From Chlamydiota bacterium (GTDB lineage Bacteria; Chlamydiota; Chlamydiia; Chlamydiales; Rhabdochlamydiaceae): a stretch of 41,514 nucleotides of DNA. A program made the position numbers and the translations under genes. Shown here one piece after another: positions 34,068-41,514 of this stretch (positions within the stretch are counted from its first letter, which is position 1; the number at the start of each line of letters is the position of its first letter). The stretch lies in contig JABDCQ010000012.1 in the NCBI GenBank assembly GCA_013288075.1, positions 1 to 41,514 of the forward strand. Reading direction: 5' to 3'. The notes beneath the pieces were generated by a model that saw only the letters and a list, made by a program, of their open reading frames with translations, did no database searches and was not told the DNA's origin.

Positions 34068-35876
34068 TTATTTGGGATGAGCGGGATCAAACGCCCAATG
34101 CGAGGTGCTAAATCCCTGACTTGCGGCCCAATTAGCCATTTCTACAGGATCATATGCATGGGCATCAAAATCATCGATCCCTACGGAAACTCTTTCCGAA
34201 GTAAAACCATAGTTTTGTTTTAACCAGTTCGACCACCCAAGTATCCAGCCTTTTTCCGATTCTATCGGATCGTAATAGGACATGATATAAAACATATCGA
34301 CTGCGCAATTTCCAGGGGAAATCATCGCTGCATCTAATATCGTTTTTACAACTGGTTGCCAAGGGTAGTAAGGGCCAAATCCCGCATTCGAGCAAAGGCT
34401 TGTCTTAAAGTTAGGATCAATAGCTTTGAATTGCTTAATTAAAGTCCCCACTAGGACTTCTTGATCTGAGGAAAGAAATTCTTCATAATCAAAATCCACT
34501 CCAACAAGTCCATGAGCATGGCAAAAGTCTGCCATCCCTTGCGCAAAGGCTTGGGTATTTGCAGTTGTTAGCCTGTCCCAGCATCGATCATACATCCCTC
34601 CAGAACCTCCGATAGACACTTTAACTTCTATAGGAGGATTTTGAGAGCGGCAGTATGCTGTAAAGGCATCTATCTGCGCATCAGTGAGATTTCCAAATCC
34701 ACCGAGTGTCGGCTTGCCAGCTCCATCAAATTTCAATTCTCCTACAAAGATGTTAAGGCGATTAACGTTAGTAGGAATGACAAACGGAGGACCTGTAAAC
34801 CAAGAGGTCCAGTCAATGTACCAAGCTGAATGTTCGATACCTTGTGATAGGGGAGGGACAGGAGGAGGGGGTGGTGGTGATGGTGCTTGTGATGTAGAAA
34901 CGCTTTGCACGTTGCTATAAGCACCTGTTCCTGCATCATTTGTAGCTGAAACGCGATAAAAATACGTACCGGCTGCTTGAGCTGAAACAGCAGCAGAAAG
35001 CACATTTCCCTTAGCCACAATTACGGGATTAGAAAAACTGCTTGTAGTGCCTTGCTCTAAAGTATAGGAGGTTGCTCCATCTACCGCATTCCAAGAAACG
35101 GTAGGAGTTGGACCCGCCATAATAGGATTTAAAACAGGTGCACGGGGCGCGGTCTGCAGAGGGGCGCTTCCATTGGCTGCCGCTTGTAAATTGCTGATCC
35201 TAGGTTTCCCTAAAGAAGGCATTACGATAATCATGGTAAAAACGCTTGAGCCTCCAGGAGGGATAACCTCTGATGAGGTTAAGCTTTTGACTGTAACGTT
35301 TTGGCCGCTCAGAGTGAATACCCCGTTCCAAACATGGGAGCTAAGAGAATGTCCCTCCGGCATTGTAAACGTAGCTATCCAAGAAGATACCGGCGTGTTT
35401 GAGTTGTTTGTCAGGGTAACCTTGACTTCATAAGCTGTTGCCCAAACAGTATCGACAGTTGCCACGGCGCCAAGCGTTGCATTTGGCAAAGAAGGCACTA
35501 CAGGAACTCCTGTAGCTGTTACTCCTTGCAAATTGCCTGTAGCCATTTGGGGATTCTCTACCTGGAATCCGAACTTAGCACTTTGCCCGGCTTGTATTGT
35601 AGTGTTTTCTGTTTGACTTGTGACCGTTACGTTTTGATTACTTTGCGTAAAGGCTCCATTCCATAAACAGTGAACGGATTGTCCTTGTGGAAGAGAAAAG
35701 TTAACTTTCCACGAAGAAATTGCTTCGTTGGAAGAATTTGTAACGGTTAATTCGGTTACATATCCAGTATCCCAAGCTGAAGTAATTGCAGAATTTGCTT
35801 CAATTTGGACATCGCCATTCAACCCTGCGCTTAGAAAAGCCAGGCAACATAAAAAATTAAGGAAGGACTTCTTCAT
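34068..35876 (-). CDS. secreted GH18 chitinase-like protein with two CBM2-like domains
   Basis: 602 residues from the ATG at 35876, chosen because AAAGGAG lies 7 nt upstream and a signal peptide (1-20) follows at once. Domains: CBM2-like carbohydrate-binding (about 22-115; W35, W56, W72), a second one (about 140-222; W145, W166, W183), an Fn3 domain (about 245-330), a proline linker (333-342), and a GH18 barrel (about 347-602). The catalytic strand is GVDFDYEE with D461, D463 and E465; the first Asp of the usual DxxDxDxE is Val458. GH18 enzymes cut chitin, and CBM2 binds cellulose or chitin. Because amoeba cyst walls contain cellulose, a role in wall attachment or breakdown is a reasonable inference. 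Confidence 0.85.
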   Translation of the reverse strand: MKKSFLNFLCCLAFLSAGLNGDVQIEANSAITSAWDTGYVTELTVTNSSNEAISSWKVNFSLPQGQSVHCLWNGAFTQSNQNVTVTSQTENTTIQAGQSAKFGFQVENPQMATGNLQGVTATGVPVVPSLPNATLGAVATVDTVWATAYEVKVTLTNNSNTPVSSWIATFTMPEGHSLSSHVWNGVFTLSGQNVTVKSLTSSEVIPPGGSSVFTMIIVMPSLGKPRISNLQAAANGSAPLQTAPRAPVLNPIMAGPTPTVSWNAVDGATSYTLEQGTTSSFSNPVIVAKGNVLSAAVSAQAAGTYFYRVSATNDAGTGAYSNVQSVSTSQAPSPPPPPPVPPLSQGIEHSAWYIDWTSWFTGPPFVIPTNVNRLNIFVGELKFDGAGKPTLGGFGNLTDAQIDAFTAYCRSQNPPIEVKVSIGGSGGMYDRCWDRLTTANTQAFAQGMADFCHAHGLVGVDFDYEEFLSSDQEVLVGTLIKQFKAIDPNFKTSLCSNAGFGPYYPWQPVVKTILDAAMISPGNCAVDMFYIMSYYDPIESEKGWILGWSNWLKQNYGFTSERVSVGIDDFDAHAYDPVEMANWAASQGFSTSHWAFDPAHPK

Positions 35877-36005
35877 AAACTTTCTCCTTTGTTGAAAAGT
35901 TCTCCTGAATTTTAAAGAATTTGTATTTTTTATGTAAAAGTAATATTTATTTATCGGTAATTTTTTTTTTGTGAGCATTGCATAAGTTAGAGCTAGGCCC
36001 TAGTG

Positions 36006-37466
36006 CTAAGGAAGTATTAGTCGATGCCCAATGAGCTCTGCTGTATTTGAATCTTCAAAGGCATGTGTTGCTAAAAGCATCATATGAGCTTTTTTAAAAT
36101 CACTCCAATCGATAAGAGAAGTATATTTTTGAGCAAAATCAAGAACTCTAATTAGCGCATCAGGTCTAGCTTGGTGAGTCAGAGCCTTGAGCGCTGAAAG
36201 ATAATTATTTCTGAAAATAGTTGGGATGATAATTCTTGCTTGATTTCCAGCTACTAGTTCCGCATTCATCATGATCCTAGCGCATCTCCCGTTCCCATCT
36301 GCGAAGGGATGAACCTCTGAAATCAAAAACATCATATAAACTGCGCGCTGAAATGGGGTATTTAGTCCTTGAAGCCATTGGAACCCTTTTTTCAGTGTCC
36401 CTTCCACGAGATGGGGAGCCACAAAAAGAGTTGAACCTGCCTGATTTAGAACTGTTTTAAATTCTCCTGGATGCACTTCACGGCGCCCTTGCATCAAAAA
36501 AGCATGGCGACGTTTTAGAATTGTTATGAGTTCGTCTTCGCTTTTAGGGCATTTTATCATCTCTTTTATATCGGAAGTGATTTGATAGGTGCCAAGAATA
36601 TCGTGGGCATCTTCAGGTCGATTTTTTGGGATTTTTCCTTCAAAGATAATCTCAGCAGCCTCTTCAACTTGAAATTCTGTTCCTTCAATGAAATTTGAGA
36701 AGTATGCTTCAAAAAAAGGAAGAGAAGAACCTAAGTCATTCATAAAGCGGTCCGGAGTGCTGATACTTGCAAGTGATTCATATAATTTCTGAAAAAGATC
36801 AAGCCGTTTTGGATCGTAAGGCAATCCTTGAGTCCTGGCAATTGCTATTGAAGAGATCATAGGGATACTGCGTGTTCCAAGAAGAGTTCCAATTAACCCA
36901 TCTAGGATTTTATATTCTTTCTCTAAATCTAGTTGCAAGGCAACTCTTTTTGCCATATCTCGAAGAGCCTGAAGAGCCTCAATTCCGGCTCCTTGAAGAA
37001 GAGTTTCTAGGCGTTCTTCAATTTCTTTGCGGGAAAGCGTTCTCCCTATGCCTCCTCCTCGAGTTCTCCTTTTACACAAATTTTCTAAATAAGCACGCGC
37101 AGGACAGGATAAATAGAGTTTTTCCATGAATGGTTTATCTTCATCAAGTGGGCCGTGCCCTTTTCTTGGATATATCGAGAGACCTGGAAGATGGATTGCT
37201 CTCTTCTTTTTAGATACAATGAACACTGATCCATCAGCTGCCGGTCGATGTTCAAGCGCTGTTCGATCAACAATTACACTGCCTGGAAATAGCTCTTTTA
37301 CAATAAACCAGGCATGACGTTTGACTAAGAGCTCTTTAGATTCGGTTAAATTAGTTGTGTACACTTTACTGCCTAGTTTGCGCAGACGCCCTTTTTTTAC
37401 CTCTTTTGATACATAGGAGGCAAGGCTTGTATCTGAAACAAAGACCTCGGGTAAGAATGTGGTCAT
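36006..37466 (-). CDS. Fic AMP-transferase with AbiEi-like N-terminal region
   Basis: 486 residues. The N-terminal ~130 residues (KKGRLRKLGSKVYTTN, VIVDRTALEHRPAADG, AIHLPGLSIYPRKG) resemble the winged-helix and following domain of AbiEi-type transcriptional antitoxins. The C-terminal Fic domain carries the complete motif HPFADGNGR (386-394) for AMP transfer from ATP to hydroxyl side chains. The inhibitory motif SNFIEG at 257-262 fits the (S/T)xxxE(G/N) consensus of class II Fic proteins, so activity is probably self-restrained. No signal peptide. The N-terminal region suggests DNA binding and autoregulation. AGAGG lies before the ATG. Confidence 0.85.
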   Translation of the reverse strand: MTTFLPEVFVSDTSLASYVSKEVKKGRLRKLGSKVYTTNLTESKELLVKRHAWFIVKELFPGSVIVDRTALEHRPAADGSVFIVSKKKRAIHLPGLSIYPRKGHGPLDEDKPFMEKLYLSCPARAYLENLCKRRTRGGGIGRTLSRKEIEERLETLLQGAGIEALQALRDMAKRVALQLDLEKEYKILDGLIGTLLGTRSIPMISSIAIARTQGLPYDPKRLDLFQKLYESLASISTPDRFMNDLGSSLPFFEAYFSNFIEGTEFQVEEAAEIIFEGKIPKNRPEDAHDILGTYQITSDIKEMIKCPKSEDELITILKRRHAFLMQGRREVHPGEFKTVLNQAGSTLFVAPHLVEGTLKKGFQWLQGLNTPFQRAVYMMFLISEVHPFADGNGRCARIMMNAELVAGNQARIIIPTIFRNNYLSALKALTHQARPDALIRVLDFAQKYTSLIDWSDFKKAHMMLLATHAFEDSNTAELIGHRLILP

Positions 37467-37537
37467 TAAGAACCTCTTTTACCTCATTTTAGCAACTTTT
37501 TGGGTTTTAAGCCATTGTTTTTTTAATTTTTTGGGGT

Positions 37538-38428
37538 TTAAGGGGTGTTTTTTATTAGACCTACTTTTTGATAAGACCAGGCGACGATGCGGCTTTTCTT
37601 TTGGCCTTGGCCCATATCGATGGTTTTTACTTGAAGCGGGTGTGTTTTATCTAGGGCGCTATAAATGGCTGGAAGGCTGCTCTCTTTGGATACAAGGGTT
37701 GTGAACCATTTGGAGCTTACATGAACGCTTTCTTCAATCATACGGCCGATAAAGGCAGTTTCTCCGCCTGCGCACCAAAGTTCGTTGCTCTGCCCGCCAA
37801 AATTTAAGGCAGTCGTTTTCACTTTGAGGTTTTTCCATTTTCGGCGGGTTCCCTCTTTTGCTTCCTTCAGCGATGCATGGAAAGGGGGATTGCACATGGA
37901 GATGTCGAATGTTTCATGATCGTGTACGATGTTTTTAAAAATGTGTAGAGAAGATGGTTGTAGACGAATCTCGATAGCTTCTTTAAGGTGATTTTGGGCA
38001 ATGATCCCTTCTGCAATGGAAATGGCAAGAGGGTCAATATCTGTTCCCACAAAACTCCATCCATATTCTCTATGCCCAATAAGAGGATAGATGCAGTTGG
38101 CTCCGACTCCGATATCTAAAACGCGGATTTTATTGTTGCAAGAGGTGCTCTTTAAGATATCTGCTAGGTGATGGATATAATCTGCCCTGCCAGGAATAGG
38201 AGGGCATAAAAAGGGAGCTGGTATATCCCATGTTATATTATAAAAAAGTTTAAGAATGGCTTTATTAAGGGTTTTAACAGCTAGAGGGTTGGTAAAATCA
38301 ATAGACTCGTTTCCATACTGATTCACTGCGACAAATTTAGCTAATTCCGGGCAACTTTCTATAAGCTTATTGAAATCGTAGGGGCCTCTATGACGATTTC
38401 TAATATGCAATTCTGTTTTTAATGTCAT
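37538..38428 (-). CDS. rlmF: 23S rRNA (adenine-1618-N6)-methyltransferase
   Basis: SAM-dependent enzyme (RlmF, METTL16 relative) that makes m6A1618 of 23S rRNA. LHIRNRHRGPYDF (7-19), IDFTNPLAVKTLNKAIL and RADYIHHLADIL are the family signature; the SAM site is VLDIGVGANCIYPLIG and the catalytic motif is CNPPFH. The start is the ATG at 38428 (MTLKTELH); an upstream extension of the frame would read into the long-hairpin repeat and lacks homology. 296 residues, a normal length. Confidence 0.92.
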   Translation of the reverse strand: MTLKTELHIRNRHRGPYDFNKLIESCPELAKFVAVNQYGNESIDFTNPLAVKTLNKAILKLFYNITWDIPAPFLCPPIPGRADYIHHLADILKSTSCNNKIRVLDIGVGANCIYPLIGHREYGWSFVGTDIDPLAISIAEGIIAQNHLKEAIEIRLQPSSLHIFKNIVHDHETFDISMCNPPFHASLKEAKEGTRRKWKNLKVKTTALNFGGQSNELWCAGGETAFIGRMIEESVHVSSKWFTTLVSKESSLPAIYSALDKTHPLQVKTIDMGQGQKKSRIVAWSYQKVGLIKNTP

Positions 38429-38476
38429 TCTTGAAACAAATCTAATGTAGTTTTTAAGAATAATACAATTCAAAAA

Positions 38477-38666
38477 GAAAAAAACAAAGAGATAATTTTT
38501 CCTCTCTTTCTCTCTTTTCCCCCTCTGTGGTTTCTTCCCTCTGTGGTTAAAAAAATGCAAGTCTTTTGCATCTATAAGCTTAGCCAAAGAATTAACCACA
38601 GAGACAAGAAACCACAGAGGGGGAAAAGAGAGAAAGAGAGGGAAATTATCCCTCTTTGTTTTTTTC
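38477..38666. repeat. long-hairpin dispersed repeat, copy 4 (CTCTGTGG family, subtype B)
   Basis: Largest copy: arms 38477-38550 and 38592-38666, about 74 nt each, nearly perfect reverse complements with three or four differences and a one- to two-base bulge. The outer ~25 nt (GAAAAAAACAAAGAG...) are unlike any other copy yet present in both arms. The loop on the minus strand starts TTTGGCTAAG and ends ACTTGCAT, homologous to copy 3. It lies upstream of rlmF and after the outer-membrane protein gene. Confidence 0.93.
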
Positions 38667-38692
38667 TGTTCTCTATCTTATTTTAGCATTTT

Positions 38693-39316
38693 TTAGAATG
38701 CGTAGCCTAAGCCTGCACCAAAGACGAAGCCACCTACTTGGATGCTTCTTGTATAGACATTCGTTTTAGAAGTGTGGACATGCATTTTTTTATAGGAGTA
38801 TTCTCCAAAAATATCAAAGACGAAGTCATCCCAAAAGATGAAGTTAAAGCCTGTGTTTACAAATCCGCCAAGTCCATTATGGTTAATTGTTTTGTCTACA
38901 TAGTTTGAGTCGTTATGTGCATGGAGGAAAATGTATCTAGGCCCTAGTGTGAAATAGTACTGAATATCTGGTAAAATTTCAAAAGTAGGCTTCAGCCCTA
39001 AACTCAAAGGAACTTCCCAAATGGATGTTTTTTGATGTGCGTTTAGGGATTTTCCATGTTTTTCTAGGTACTCCACACTCCCGTAAATGTTAAGCCATTC
39101 CCATACTGGGTAGGAACCGCTAAGCTGGACATCGAATCCTCCGTCATCATAGATTTTGCGCATTTTGTCATCTGAGAAAAAGAAGTAACCCAGCTTAATC
39201 TCTACTATAGGCCGTATAGGCTCTTCGCAGCAGACAGACGGGCAACAATCATCACAAAACCCTTCTGTTGAGAGGCCTCCAAGTAAAATAGAGGCAATCA
39301 AACAAGTGCGCTTCAT
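38693..39316 (-). CDS. outer-membrane beta-barrel-type protein
   Basis: 207 residues from the ATG at 39316 (MKRTCLIAS), with AAGGA upstream. Signal peptide 1-21, then a cysteine-rich stub (DDCCPSVCCEEP) and alternating hydrophobic/polar strands rich in Tyr, Phe and Gly, ending VFGAGLGYAF; a terminal Phe is the usual signal for outer-membrane assembly. Small barrels of the OmpW/OmpA-like size would fit. The early cysteines could form disulfides with the cross-linked chlamydial envelope (inference). It lies 49 nt downstream of the YVTN propeller gene and is probably co-transcribed with it. Confidence 0.75.
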   Translation of the reverse strand: MKRTCLIASILLGGLSTEGFCDDCCPSVCCEEPIRPIVEIKLGYFFFSDDKMRKIYDDGGFDVQLSGSYPVWEWLNIYGSVEYLEKHGKSLNAHQKTSIWEVPLSLGLKPTFEILPDIQYYFTLGPRYIFLHAHNDSNYVDKTINHNGLGGFVNTGFNFIFWDDFVFDIFGEYSYKKMHVHTSKTNVYTRSIQVGGFVFGAGLGYAF

Positions 39317-39365
39317 AGAAGATCCTTTTTTATGTTTTAATAATTGGGCTGTCATATTTTACCTC

Positions 39366-40700
39366 TTAATTAATGGTGATGCTAACAGGATTACTTTGAT
39401 CATTTGCAGCGTCAAATGCGGTCACAGAATAAGATGTTGTAACACCTTTAGGTTGGTTATGATCTTGGTATTCAAACGTAGAAGCATTCAAAGTAGCAAT
39501 CCTCACGCCATTGCGATAAACATAATACCCTGTAACTCCTGTAGAAGCGCTTGCTTTCCACTTTAGAAGGTTGAATAATTCATACTCTAATCCAAAGTCA
39601 TTCTTTTTTTGCTCTCCTGTCAGATCTTGTGGAGGAGATAATCCAGATGGTGGAGGAGGTGGAGGAGGTGGAGGAGGAGGTGGTGGTGTAGAGGAAATCA
39701 TTGCAATAGAGTCTGGACCTGCGCCAACCATAATGGCGGATCCTACCACCATATTGGTGGCCGTATCGATGACAGAGACGGTGCCTGATGCCCTATTAAC
39801 CACATAGACAAAAGCTCCATCAGAAGTGATTGCAATGGCTCGAGGGTTAGAGCCTACCGTAATCGGGGGTCCTACAACCATATCGGTTAGTATATCAATC
39901 ACAGAAACAGTGCCACTACTTTGATTAGCCACATAGGCATGTAGTCCATCAGGAGTAATGGCAATGGCTGTTGGAAACATACCAAGACCTGTAACAGTTC
40001 CTACAACCGTATTAGACACTGTACTAATCTTAGAGACGGTATTGGCACCTTGATTAGTCACATAGGCAAAAGCTCCATTAGGGGTAATGGCAATTCCTCT
40101 TGGAGAAGCACCAACTGCAATCGTGGGTCCAACCGCAGTAGTAGTTGTATTCATTCGAGTAACACTATTGCCGACTGAATTCGTTATATAGGCAAAAGGC
40201 GTTGTTGGCATAATTGCAATTCCAAGGGAGCCATTAAAGGCGGGAGTTGAAATGCCTGTCGCCATTTGAAGCATTGTGTCAATTTTGTAGACAGTGGTGC
40301 CCGATGAATCTGTTGCAAAGGCAAATAGTCCATCAGGTGTAAATGCAATAGCTGAAGGAAGATTACCGCCTAAGAGTGTAATGGATCCTGTGATCGTATT
40401 AGTGCTTGTATTAATTACAGTAACGGTGCCGCCATTTATGCCTACATAGACCTCATTTCCACTTGGACTTGCTGCAATCGTAAGAGCACCCATTGATGTA
40501 GGGATGGTTGTTGTGACCGTATTAGTTGCGGTGTTGATTACAGAGACATTGCTGGCGTTAAAACTACTTACGTAGGCATTGTCTGCAAAGGCACTCGTAA
40601 GAGATGCCGAGGTAGTAACTAGAGCGAGCGGGAATACATAACGAACAGATAAATTTATGCACGCGTCATAAATTTTATGGATGCCTGTCTTTTTTTTCAT
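39366..40700 (-). CDS. secreted YVTN beta-propeller protein with Pro spacer and Fn3 domain
   Basis: 444 residues: long signal peptide (to about residue 39, ending SAFA), then a propeller of about seven YVTN/NHL-type repeats (pattern GxxPxAIAITPDGxxAYVxNxxxxTVSVIDxxTxxVV), a run of 13 prolines (about 341-353), and a C-terminal Fn3-like domain (GVTGYYVYRNGVRIATL...TSYSVTAFD). Bacterial YVTN propellers are usually secreted or surface proteins that bind proteins or glycans. The Pro-Fn3 arrangement resembles that of the chitinase-like protein 5 kb away. AAAGGAG lies before the ATG. It heads a probable two-gene unit with the outer-membrane protein. Confidence 0.88.
   Translation of the reverse strand: MKKKTGIHKIYDACINLSVRYVFPLALVTTSASLTSAFADNAYVSSFNASNVSVINTATNTVTTTIPTSMGALTIAASPSGNEVYVGINGGTVTVINTSTNTITGSITLLGGNLPSAIAFTPDGLFAFATDSSGTTVYKIDTMLQMATGISTPAFNGSLGIAIMPTTPFAYITNSVGNSVTRMNTTTTAVGPTIAVGASPRGIAITPNGAFAYVTNQGANTVSKISTVSNTVVGTVTGLGMFPTAIAITPDGLHAYVANQSSGTVSVIDILTDMVVGPPITVGSNPRAIAITSDGAFVYVVNRASGTVSVIDTATNMVVGSAIMVGAGPDSIAMISSTPPPPPPPPPPPPPSGLSPPQDLTGEQKKNDFGLEYELFNLLKWKASASTGVTGYYVYRNGVRIATLNASTFEYQDHNQPKGVTTSYSVTAFDAANDQSNPVSITIN
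39649..39687. repeat. 39-bp triplet/9-mer repeat encoding 13 prolines
   Basis: On the plus strand the unit GGTGGAGGA is repeated three times (the last unit extended by one GGA), followed by three GGT triplets. It codes for 13 consecutive prolines on the minus strand. Its length may vary by slippage in steps of 3 or 9 without breaking the frame. Confidence 0.9.
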
Positions 40701-40761
40701 GGGACTCCTTTATAGAATAAGCACAGATTTTTTCATTTTTATCCAAAATTTTAATTTACGG

Positions 40762-40935
40762 CTAGTCTTTTCTGAATATTGGATCTGCTTTTTGTAGATG
40801 GTCGCATTTTGTGCAGCGGAAAAGCCCTTCTGTAGAGTTTTTCACCTTAACCCAATGGGAATTGCCGCAATCGCAAGGGTTTTTTATGGGGGGCCTTGAT
40901 TTGGGATCTATTCCCCAATCACATTCTTTACACAT
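40762..40935 (-). CDS. small zinc-ribbon protein
   Basis: A 57-residue reading frame from ATG (40933-40935) to TAG. It begins MCKECDWGIDPKSRPP and contains CDCGNSH and CTKC, giving cysteines at 2, 5, 21, 23, 41 and 44: two CxxC knuckles plus a CxC, as in a zinc ribbon. AAGGG stands about 8 nt before the ATG. Similar tiny ribbons are often nucleic-acid or protein-binding, but no family name can be given. The regular cysteine spacing makes a chance frame unlikely. Confidence 0.7.
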   Translation of the reverse strand: MCKECDWGIDPKSRPPIKNPCDCGNSHWVKVKNSTEGLFRCTKCDHLQKADPIFRKD

Positions 40936-41020
40936 GGCATTTTCCCTTCTTTCATCTTGGGTATAAAAACCTAGCAGAAATCAAGAATTTAAGATAGTAA
41001 GTGTGAGGAATTCATATTAT

Positions 41021-41029
41021 TGGTATAAT
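41021..41029 (+). promoter_or_regulatory. extended -10 promoter
   Basis: TGG directly followed by a perfect TATAAT (41024-41029), an extended -10 element. No good -35 box is found 17 nt upstream (GTGTGA). It lies about 30 bp before the ATG of the last gene. Confidence 0.5.
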
Positions 41030-41060
41030 TTTGCTCTAAAATTAAAAAAAGAGTGAAAAT

Positions 41061-41514
41061 ATGTCATTATCTGTTTTTACCCATATCTGCTTTGTTTGTT
41101 GCCACCCGGGTCCAGCAGCCCCTTTTGCCGATTTTTCAAAAGTTTTTGAAGAAAATGAAAGAATGTCTTACTCCCTTGCTACAGAATCAGCACATAAAAT
41201 TTTAAGTGAAAAGGGTGTTCATGTAGATAATTTTTATACCTCTAGAAATAGCGCTCCTCTTTCTTCATTAGCGGATGAAGACGCAGAAATCCTTGCTTTA
41301 ACCGTTGCAAAAACAAGTAGTGGGGCAAGGCATGTAATGCTGGATGTCGGAAGCCCTTTTGCTGCGCAGGTTCTAAAAGCTTTATCTGAAAAGCACCCGG
41401 AAGTTATCCGTATTGCCTATTATGACAATCCTCAAGGCTTTGTAGGAGGCGGATATTCTGAAACAGTTGCAAAGATCATTCCTTTTGCTGAGGTTGTTTT
41501 ATTTGGAAATAGCC
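41061..41514 (+). CDS. hypothetical protein, cut by the window end
   Basis: Open from ATG at 41061 to the edge, 151 codons. It begins MSLSVFTHICFVCCHPGPAA and continues with DVGSPFAAQVLKALSEKHPE and RIAYYDNPQGFVGGGYSETV. The pattern of hydrophobic strands followed by helices suggests an alpha/beta fold, possibly Rossmann-like, but no family is recognised and the C-terminus is missing. A promoter-like TATAAT lies upstream. Confidence 0.75.
   Translation, partial: MSLSVFTHICFVCCHPGPAAPFADFSKVFEENERMSYSLATESAHKILSEKGVHVDNFYTSRNSAPLSSLADEDAEILALTVAKTSSGARHVMLDVGSPFAAQVLKALSEKHPEVIRIAYYDNPQGFVGGGYSETVAKIIPFAEVVLFGNS

Noticed and set aside
34005-34223. 72-codon plus-strand frame after the hydrolase gene
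   Set aside because: It covers a minus-strand terminator and the antisense of the chitinase-like gene; no ribosome site.
38429-38599. Longer RlmF frame starting inside the long repeat
   Set aside because: The added 57 residues translate the repeat and AT-rich DNA; RlmF similarity starts at MTLKTELHIRNRH.
39571-39807. Plus-strand frame rich in glycine opposite the propeller gene
   Set aside because: The glycine run is the antisense of the proline tract; no homology or start signal.

Overview
The window looks like chromosome from an environmental, amoeba- or arthropod-associated member of the Chlamydiae (Parachlamydia/Simkania/Waddlia-like); I cannot fix the genus from sequence alone. The main reason is positions 222-10053, which carry rpmE, prfA, prmC, ffh, rpsP, trmD, rplS, rnhB, yicC, gmk, an omega-like gene and metG on one strand. 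From memory this is the same order as the CT022-CT032 block of Chlamydia trachomatis, with yicC added between rnhB and gmk. A RecD2-type helicase follows at 21776-23920 (CT033-like). Several predicted secreted proteins and eukaryote-like repeats fit an intracellular lifestyle.

Layout. (1) 1-10053: core translation, tRNA modification, secretion and nucleotide genes, many with 4-nt overlaps. (2) 10091-21712: a block lying between metG and the recD2-like gene. It holds an exported cysteine-dioxygenase-like protein plus a DJ-1/PfpI protein, an elaborate nested inverted repeat, an exported flavin amine oxidase, a six-gene MoxR/Bat (aerotolerance) operon on the minus strand, an exported choline-kinase-like protein and a DUF3800 protein. 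(3) 21776-24089: recD2 and tRNA-Asn(GTT). (4) 24090-29138: an accessory patch with an N-acetyltransferase, an orphan AbrB-type antitoxin beside the wreck of its Doc toxin, a stray 3' fragment of a flavin monooxygenase gene, a membrane protein with an internal duplication, an exported unknown protein, and a flavin monooxygenase with an N-terminal DnaJ-type zinc finger. (5) 29337-41514: a second acetyltransferase, a cyclase-family protein, an LRR protein translationally coupled to an alpha/beta hydrolase, a secreted GH18 chitinase-like protein with two CBM2-like domains, an AbiEi-like/Fic fusion, RlmF, an outer-membrane-type protein, a YVTN beta-propeller with a proline spacer and Fn3 domain, a 57-residue zinc ribbon, and the start of an unrecognised gene running off the right edge.

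The most unusual non-coding signal is a dispersed family of long hairpins built on CTCTGTGG motifs, with four copies at about 601, 5483, 32034 and 38477. The two arms of each copy match each other far better than they match other copies, while the loops are recognisably homologous. A second, different 252-bp nested palindrome lies at 11471-11722, and a 58-bp terminator-like repeat occurs twice, flanking the accessory patch.

Functional assignments rest on motif recognition by eye. No alignment or database search was run, and statements about other genomes are from memory.
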